The notes below the pieces were generated by a model, which searched no databases, was not told the DNA's origin, and was given only the letters and a program-made list of their open reading frames with translations. This document shows positions 57,701-64,000 of a DNA stretch of 64,000 nucleotides, in pieces. Source of the DNA: Blattamonas nauphoetae. Its lineage: Eukaryota > Preaxostyla > Oxymonadida. Each line of letters starts with the position of its first letter. Within the stretch, counting starts at the first letter, position 1. Position numbers and translations under genes: made by a program. Location of the stretch: positions 248,001-312,000 of the forward strand of contig JARBJD010000032.1 of assembly GCA_033064195.1 (NCBI GenBank), given 5' to 3'.

Positions 57701-60092
57701 TCATCACAAAAGGGACGTCGTATTGTGCGTGTCTGATCGAATCCACAGAATAATTCAGCGGAGAGTTGCGTCTGTACAGATACTCCTGCGGTGTGAACGT
57801 CAGAAACACGGAGTGGTTCTTTGTGCTCCTCCGAATAACTGTTTCTGGGCGGGATGACTCGTCCAGGATGTCCTGAAGGGAGAGGGCAGTGATGGTCTCC
57901 TGATGGAAAGTGAACGGGGTCTGATATGATTTGAGGGAAGGCGGTGGAGGGAGAGGGGTGTTCCGCTCCATCTCAGGAAACAGGAGGGCGATGGCTCGAG
58001 CGACTGTGTGTGGATAAGACGTGAGGCGGACCTGTTCCATCTCGCTCTTCTGCTTCTGTCGCCTCCTCTCCAAATATCCCAATTTTTCTGGTCTGTCCTG
58101 AAGTGTTGGGTTTGGTGGAGCAGGATTTTTGAAGGAGCGAGTGAAGATTTTGGAGTGGATGAGGCCGATGGAGGAGAGGAAGGGGGCGAAGAGGCTGTGG
58201 TGGTGGAGGAGAGTGGGGAAGGAGGGAGGGAGGTGGAACGGGAGATGGTGGAAGGAGAGGTTCGGAGGGTGGATTTCTGTGTCTGGTCCATTTTGAGGGT
58301 TGTTGTTGATGTTTTTGAAAATTGGGTCGGCGATTCCTCCGTTTTGGCTTGTTCCGAGGGAGGGAGCTGGTGGGATGAAATGGACTTGGATGGGGGAGAT
58401 CGTGAAAGGCGACGAGAATGATTGTGATGACAAATCATCGTCGGGAAGGGGAACAACGAGGAGGGGAAGTGGGTTGTGTTGAGGAGCACAATCCAGCAAT
58501 GCAACACACTCGTTTGGACGTGTGAAAAGCAGAAGATCAGACTGAGTTGTGATGACGACGGAATCGTTGCGGAGCAGGCTCATAACCTTCTCTGTGTGTG
58601 CTGGATCCACATTCTGGTTGTTTGTGGATGGAGTTGATGTGGAGAATTGAGCTTTTGAGCGAGATGGGGTCGTTGTTGTGCGGAGAGGCGGAGGGGGGAC
58701 AGGTCGTTGAGTTAATGCTTTTGCCTTTGGCTCTTTCTTTGTGAGTTGGGATTGATCTGATGAAACTTCATCATCTTTACCAAGAAGTCGAGCTTTTTCT
58801 TTCCGGAGTTGTTCTTTGACGATCTTTTGCTTCGCTCGAAACTGTCTGAAAGACTGCAATGGGATAAAGAGATTGATGGTTTTTGTTGCGTTTATTTGGA
58901 ACACAAAAACTGATAAATAGATGGCGTTTTCAATGTAGAACTGATTTGACGTTTGGAGGAGAGATGTTTCGAGTGGGAAGAAAGAGCCGAGTGAACTCGA
59001 TGATTGGGAATCCATGACACCACCAGGAATATCAAGAACCTTATAAAGGAGCTGAAGAGCATGATGAGATTTCTGTTCGAGAATATCTTCATCACGACGG
59101 ACAGTTTTGTACACTTCTTCCTTTTGTCGAAGTCTCGACTCCGCAGCAGTGAACAATGAGTCATCAGGAAAGGTTGGAGGCTTAACAAAATGTTGTTGGA
59201 CAAGCACATAGTTTTCCTCTCGAATTCGAAGGAGTTGGAGACGAAGATGGAGATTTCTTGTTCCAGAGAGGAATGAGAAGTCAGATGGAAGAGGAACGTG
59301 GGGAAAAGGTGTTGGGGGGTAAAAGAAGGAATGGAGTGTTGTTTGGAAAATTTGTTCAAATTCCGTGTTGATTGAGAAACGAAGAGCTGTGAAGAGATAT
59401 GTGTTGATTTTCTTCTTATAAGAGATGTAGAAGAGACGATCTTCATCGGTATCGAACCAAACCACTCCGGGAAAAGTAAAGTCCTGTTGGGGTCGGGAAA
59501 AAACCGATAGTTCCTTCTTTTCATCGATTGGTCTTTCTAGTTGTGGTCGTTTCTTCACATAGTAACGCATTTCATTGCCTTCAATAAACAAAACAAAATG
59601 AATTTTGTCTATAGTGTAGTCTGGAAAGAAGTAGGTCCTCTGGTAGTCTTTTCCACTCCATAAGACGAATCTGATCGAATCCTGTGGAACTCTCAGATCA
59701 ATTAAGATCGTTTCGTAATTTTCTGGTGAAAATGTTCCAGGATTTCGAGGATTAATGCTAAGAGTCGTATACAGGAGACAGGAATAGTCAGGAGAAAGAG
59801 ATGCAGTGACGATGTAGCAGTGTTCTGTGATCATCAGGCGAGAAGACGTCCATGTGTTCTGGTTGTAGCAAACAAGTTCGGTAAGGAGGCCGTGAGGGGT
59901 TTCTATAGAGGCAGCCTCGAGAACAAGGTCACAACATCGTCCAACAAGTCGTCGATAAGGTTCTGGTGACGGTTGGGCAAGTGCTGAATGATCGGCGCAT
60001 TTGTAGTAAATTTTCTTTCCAGTTACAACAAAGCCATTGGTTTCTTCGATAAAATCATCTTTGGATATCGTACAGAAATGCTCTGCATTCAT
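54739..60092 (-). CDS. GSAP/PION-like protein
   Basis: The main exon is 60092-55042, then 54983-54836 and 54804-54739. Introns are 58 and 31 bp; the product is 1754 residues. The frame also runs to a GTG at 60143, so I chose the first ATG at 60092. The N-terminal half looks like a beta-propeller. It matches the order of gamma-secretase activating protein (human about 854 residues): a LLVEI-like strand (ETILIDLRVP), VVWFDTDEDRLFYISYKKK, then GEIIFLYVDWQKLVTLLN and DMVALIHIAVVHNHDLDFA, where GSAP has GKLYRALLSQ..LLQLLQNTR and MAALHCALYC. Two long Ser/Pro/acidic inserts (about 440-640 and 1240-1460) account for the extra length. The two terminal exons were found by splicing: the big frame runs into an intron at GTTTGG and would otherwise end 54984. 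Homology is by eye and moderate. Confidence 0.5.
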
Positions 60093-60358
60093 CACAAACG
60101 ATATGGGAATATGGCACAATCTTAAGTTTGACTGGACCTCCACGAACAGAGAGAGATAATTGAAGGATTTTTTTTACAAAAATTGAGTTAAACAATCTTA
60201 TCTAGCCAGAATTGCGGAAAGGAAGATGATGAAGATTTGTTCGGAAATCCCCAGAGTTGTGGAGGCCACAAAAGAGAATAATTCTCTGAGACAAGAAAGG
60301 GAGATAAGGTGAAGAGAGAAGAAGAGAGATACAGCTGTAGAAGTGTAAACAACGGTAG

Positions 60359-61851
60359 TTAGAGCAGGTATTCAATTCCAGAGATCTGAACTTTGGACTG
60401 AGCGCCACGCTGGTTGATAATTTTGGATGCAATGAAATTGCCACATTTAAGCGACATCGGGAGGGAGAGCCCGCGGTACAGTCCATATATGAAGCCAGCC
60501 TGGAAGTTATCACCAGCGCCATTTGTATCAAACGCATTGTCCACCTTGTACGAAGGAACAATAAACATTTTATTCTTTGTCATCGCAAGAGATCCATTGG
60601 CGCCAAGCTTGACAACAAGAATTTGAGTGTATTTCAGGAACTGTGCCCATTCCGGCGGGATTTCGCTGCTAACTCGAGCTGCGTGGGAAAGTGGGTCTGG
60701 TTGTGTCACAATGGGCTTGGACAGGAGCGTACCCATCGCAAATTCGGGGGTCGGGGATTGGGCAATTGGCGGGAGGACAGCTTCTGAAGCGGGTGATTGG
60801 AGTGGGGGAACTGAGCTAGACCCAGGAGATTTCTGCTGAGGAATGTATTTTCCGTTCTCATCCCTCTTGACTCCACAGAAAGCATCGGCCTCACATTCAT
60901 TTGCAAAGATGATGTCGACACCTTCATTGAACAATTCCATGAGAGAATCGCGAGTTTGGTCAATCAGCCAGGAGTCACCCATGTCAATTGAGATGCGGGT
61001 TCCACTTTCTCGAGCGATCTTCAGTGCATGCTTTGTGGCGGCTGTTGTTGGAACGTCTCCTCGAAATTCATATGCTGAGAAGTGGAGAAGGTAGGATTCT
61101 TCAATCAAAGAATGGAGAATCTCGTATGGCTCAAGTTGTTTGGTGACACCAAAGTCGAGCCCAAAGCTCCTCTGCCCGTCGGGGGTGATGAATGTGTAGC
61201 AAACAGCTGATGGTCCCTTTTTGATTGATACATACGTGTCAATGTCATTGGCACGGAGAGCGTTAATATAATCGTAGCCATTTTCGTCGTTGCCGACACA
61301 GCCGATGTAGGCACAGCGGAGACCAAGATTTGAGGCGCCGAAAATGGTGTTTGTTGGAGAGCCACCTGGAGATTTGAGCATCTACGCAAAAAGATACGAA
61401 GAGTTCAAAATAATGGCATGATGATACATCATGGTTGTTCACAAAATCCGCAATTTTCGCGTTCGTTTCTTCTGTGACAGGAAAACTGCCACCTTTCACG
61501 AGACCAAGCCCATCAAGGGTGGCATCGTCAACGTTGGCAATGATATCGGTGAGGGCATCGCTAATTGCCAGAATGGCAAAGCGTTTTGCTCTTCTTCTAC
61601 GACCAGCCTTGAGAGTACTGTTGAGAAAAAGGAGGAGATGATACGAGAATGCGTTTCGGCTGGAGGTTCCAAGTTGGATGAAACTGTGCTTGTGGAACAT
61701 ATTCATCTTGGCTAGATCTGTCGTTAGACGATCGATAATATTGAAGAACATTTGGACGGAAAGCGTTCTGGTTTGAGACAGGAAATGGGGAAGATTGTGG
61801 GTCAAATGATTCCTGATTTTCATCGAGTGGTGGGACGTAGGTATCTTCCAT
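60359..61851 (-). CDS. PfkB-family sugar/nucleoside kinase
   Basis: Three exons: 61851-61685, 61617-61428 and 61381-60359, giving 459 residues. Introns are 67 and 46 bp. The splice at 61684-61618 (donor GTTTCA) leads into AKRFAILAISDALTDIIANV, the usual first strand of the family. PGGSPTNTIFGASNLGL is the GG substrate motif, and FDTNGAGDNFQAGFIYGL carries the catalytic Asp and anion hole. Residues 1-60 are a polar extension not seen in most relatives, and an insert of about 80 residues rich in Ser/Pro lies between ANECEADAF and VVKLGANGS. Substrate cannot be told; the sequence is closest in feel to adenosine kinase and sugar kinases of this family. Coding-like frames continue upstream to about 62060, so the N-terminus may be longer. 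Confidence 0.9.
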
Positions 61852-61889
61852 TGCTCTTTCACAGTCTGGATAGATATTTGATCCAGCCC

Positions 61890-62068
61890 ACTGACTGAAC
61901 ATCAATCTCCTGAAGTATCATCTTACAAAACATGACCTTCTCTGGGAAAAGCCCGAGTGTATCTATCACCACCCATTCAATATCTACTTCCCCATTTATT
62001 GCACTGGATGGATTTTCCAAATCAACGGAGAATGAGACAAATAGATGTCTCACACCTTTGAATCTGAC
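61890..62068 (-). other. Unresolved coding-like frame upstream of the PfkB gene
   Basis: An open minus-strand frame (LFVSFSVDLENPSSAING, DIEWVVIDTLGLFPEK) ends at a possible donor at 61936. A 46-bp GT-AG intron (61936-61891) would join it in frame to WAGSNIYPDCERAMEDTY, the start of the PfkB model. Further upstream the same frame contains LVKDPLSFQERQNSIKLGQ followed by TAA. No ATG was found. It could be extra 5' exons of the kinase or the end of a separate gene. Confidence 0.3.
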
Positions 62069-63034
62069 TTATTGTCCCAATTTGATTGAATTTTGCCTCT
62101 CTTGGAAACTCAATGGATCTTTGACAAGCACTGAGATTAATTTTGGCACAACAATTCTGAATCACATTTGATGGTAGTAAGGAAGAGACCCAATCAGTAA
62201 AAAATAAAAATCAATTAGTTTACATGAAATCTTCATAGATATTACAGACATTGAAGAATAGATGGAAAATGACCGCGCACCATTTCCCCAGCCGAAAACG
62301 CGAATCTGGCCATTCGACTAATGCTGGTGAATCAATCGCTCTCACTCAATCAAACACACAACCTACATTTCTCCAACATTTTCACATGTTTTTTAAGATT
62401 TTGGATGCTGATATGTTGAAATGTGCTCGATTTCATTTTTCTGCCATTCAGATTATACTCGTGAATATTCAACACTATTATTCCCTGGAATGTTTAACCA
62501 TTGTTTGGTTTTGTCTCATATTGTCTCTTTATCTTCGATATTTAGTTATTCATGCCTTTGTGGCAGAATTCATGATCCTCGATTCGTGGATCATGGTTTT
62601 TCTGCCCGATATTTTTGCGGAGATTTTGAAGGGAAGTATTACAATGATGTTCATTTTTTGGTTCGATTGAGGGAATATTCAGCGATTCTGTAAGGTCAAT
62701 TTTGAGAAAAACACACTTCCAAACTTCAACTTTGAACAACGATTTCTCTATAATTTGAATGTTATTGTCCAGAAAACTCCTTGACATTCTTATAAAACTC
62801 TTTTACAATCTGATTATCTCGATAAAATTGACTTCTTCTGCATGGATAGTCAACATCAGCCCTGTCTCAACTTCAATTCGATTTCTTTCCATTTCATGCA
62901 TCTATAACGATTCTAAAGACGTTTTACTGAGCAAACAATAGTGAAATAGTGATAATTTGAATATTAAACAGAAAGTATTAAAACAAGTTCAAGTCAGCTT
63001 TGAATGAATTGTCATGCGCTGATCGGCAACTCAA
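62069..63034. other. AT-rich intergenic with one palindrome
   Basis: A stretch between the PfkB gene and the GH20 gene. A plus-strand frame at 62251-62670 is rich in Phe, Ile and Leu, as expected of AT-rich DNA, and has no recognisable family. Apart from the 62562-62606 palindrome nothing could be supported. Confidence 0.5.
62562..62606. repeat. Perfect two-step palindrome
   Basis: GGCAGAA..CATGATCC..9-base spacer..GGATCATG..TTCTGCC. Two perfectly paired blocks of 7 and 8 bp are separated by small internal loops (TT and GTTT), giving a 45-base hairpin in otherwise AT-rich non-coding DNA. No gene or terminator can be tied to it. Confidence 0.6.
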
Positions 63035-64000
63035 TCAATCGCCTCCATCGGGAGCCATCTCCGCGCTATTCGAACCCGCAGAGTGTTTCTTCTTCCGGAT
63101 CAAGACTACAGCCACAACGACTCCCACAACAGCCAGAACGGTGATCACGCCAATCACTGGGCCGAGCCATGCCCACATTTTGCCGAAGCCAGCAGGTTTT
63201 TTGGGGTCGATCGGATCTGTGGGGTCATCTGGACCAGACGGACCAGGTGGATCGGATGACGTCGAATTGATGTTGATGGAGAAGGAAGAGTACGGAAGAG
63301 GGGCAGATTGGGCGAAGACGAATGTTGGCGTGTATGTCTTGTTCGAAGCCAATCCAGCTGTCCCGATGGGAACTGTGAGGGGGGCTGAACGAGTGCCCGA
63401 ACTGCCTTTGAATGGGAGGGGAACTGACTCATCCAACACAACGAGAATCTCGCCGTTTGTTGGGATATTCAGCCCGACCAGAACGAGTGTCACTGACGAC
63501 CCATCCTCGTTCATCTCCCACTCGATTTTGGTGACCTGCGTGGCTGGAGGATCAGGTGTTGGAACAAAAGTGTTTGTGTGTTCACAGCTATAGTCATCTT
63601 TCCAATGGAACCCGCCCGCTGGTCCTGAGAGATGAAGACCGAGTGCGGTGTAATGTGGGCTGAGGTGAGTGAGCATCCGTGTCTTGAACGATGTCTTGTC
63701 CTTCTTTGCAGTGGGAAGCCATCCAATCTCAGACACAGCTGCCAGACGAGGGAAGAGAAGGACTTCCAAGTTGTCTGAGTCTTCGCAGTGCTCAGTCCAG
63801 ACTGTTGCTTGGACTCCGACGACATGCTTCGCGATCTTCGCTTCGTCGAGGTTGGGTGTGGATTGAATGGTGTGCGAATGTGGGGAGGTGTTGTGGGGAG
63901 AGGGAAGAGGGTGTGTGATGAATGGATCGGATGATTTTGGTGATCTTTCGGTCCGTGAATGGCGAGTTTGTTGCATTTGATGGAGATCCGAGTTCGAACT
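63035..64000 (-). CDS. GH20 beta-hexosaminidase, C-terminal part, membrane anchored
   Basis: Partial gene: the 5' part lies beyond the right edge. The frame from the edge to the stop holds the last barrel strands of glycoside hydrolase family 20 (VVGVQATVWTEH, with the conserved Trp-Thr-Glu, and LLFPRLAAVSEIGWLP). These enzymes remove terminal GlcNAc/GalNAc from glycans or chitin oligomers. After the catalytic domain come about 120 residues of beta-rich sequence and a Pro/Asp linker. A membrane helix follows (about 63.09-63.18 kb, LGPVIGVITVLAVVGVVVAV), then a short basic tail (RKKKH). This makes it a type I surface or vacuolar membrane enzyme, unlike the usual soluble lysosomal form. The first part of the visible frame (about 35 residues) does not look like the family and may include an intron. 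Confidence 0.9.
   Translation of the reverse strand, partial: SSNSDLHQMQQTRHSRTERSPKSSDPFITHPLPSPHNTSPHSHTIQSTPNLDEAKIAKHVVGVQATVWTEHCEDSDNLEVLLFPRLAAVSEIGWLPTAKKDKTSFKTRMLTHLSPHYTALGLHLSGPAGGFHWKDDYSCEHTNTFVPTPDPPATQVTKIEWEMNEDGSSVTLVLVGLNIPTNGEILVVLDESVPLPFKGSSGTRSAPLTVPIGTAGLASNKTYTPTFVFAQSAPLPYSSFSININSTSSDPPGPSGPDDPTDPIDPKKPAGFGKMWAWLGPVIGVITVLAVVGVVVAVVLIRKKKHSAGSNSAEMAPDGGD

Noticed and set aside
54739-60092. RMC1 (Mic1-domain) identity for the GSAP-like gene
   Set aside because: The propeller and helical blocks follow GSAP in order; the QFLQYH and LDMLKRL motifs of RMC1 are absent.
62251-62670. Plus-strand 139-codon frame
   Set aside because: Phe/Ile/Leu-rich as expected from AT-rich DNA, no family, no supporting splice sites.
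1-64000. Alternative code with TAA/TAG read as Gln (known in the oxymonad Streblomastix)
   Set aside because: All well-supported genes end properly at TAA, TAG or TGA and contain no in-frame stops; the one readthrough-like TAA near 62050 is in an unresolved frame.
1-64000. CRISPR arrays, bacterial operons, retroelements or viral fossils
   Set aside because: No direct-repeat arrays, no reverse transcriptase, integrase or capsid-like frames; gene structure is fully eukaryotic.

Overview
The window is nuclear DNA of a flagellated microbial eukaryote. The best guess is an oxymonad (Preaxostyla, Blattamonas/Monocercomonoides-like). This is an inference from four things: the standard genetic code, many tiny GT-AG introns (about 31-140 bp, donors mostly GTNTGN), a beta-helix surface protein of the kind common in oxymonads, and a flagellar/ciliary gene set. 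Genes are packed closely, often with 75-250 bp between them, and most lie on the minus strand.

Left part (1-26 kb): a giant BEACH-WD40 protein of the WDR81 family (plus strand, with a short first exon found here); an unknown serine-rich protein; a small protein with a ubiquitin-like N-terminus; a large beta-helix surface protein whose frame is broken twice; a membrane protein with a cytoplasmic Ala/Glu/Arg-rich tail; a ZSWIM2-type ubiquitin ligase; a tRNA-like Pol III unit inside a 19-bp inverted repeat; a four-exon KDEL receptor; and a coiled-coil protein.

Middle (26-45 kb): one intronless 18.9-kb frame for a 6290-residue dynein heavy chain-like protein. Its AAA1 ATP site is gone and only AAA2 keeps a Walker A motif, which resembles the DNHD1 type of divergent heavy chain.

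Right part (45-64 kb): a tau-tubulin-kinase-like kinase ending in a CaaX box, BBS5, a Kelch plus long coiled-coil protein, a GSAP/PION-like protein, a PfkB sugar/nucleoside kinase, and the 3' end of a membrane-anchored GH20 beta-hexosaminidase cut by the window edge.

BBS5, the TTBK-like kinase, the dynein-like protein, ZSWIM2 and possibly the coiled-coil proteins all belong to families tied to cilia or sperm flagella elsewhere. WDR81, the KDEL receptor and GSAP-like proteins belong to endomembrane traffic. Exon structures were worked out by hand: each splice restores the reading frame, and in ERD2, BBS5 and the kinase each also restores family-conserved sequence.
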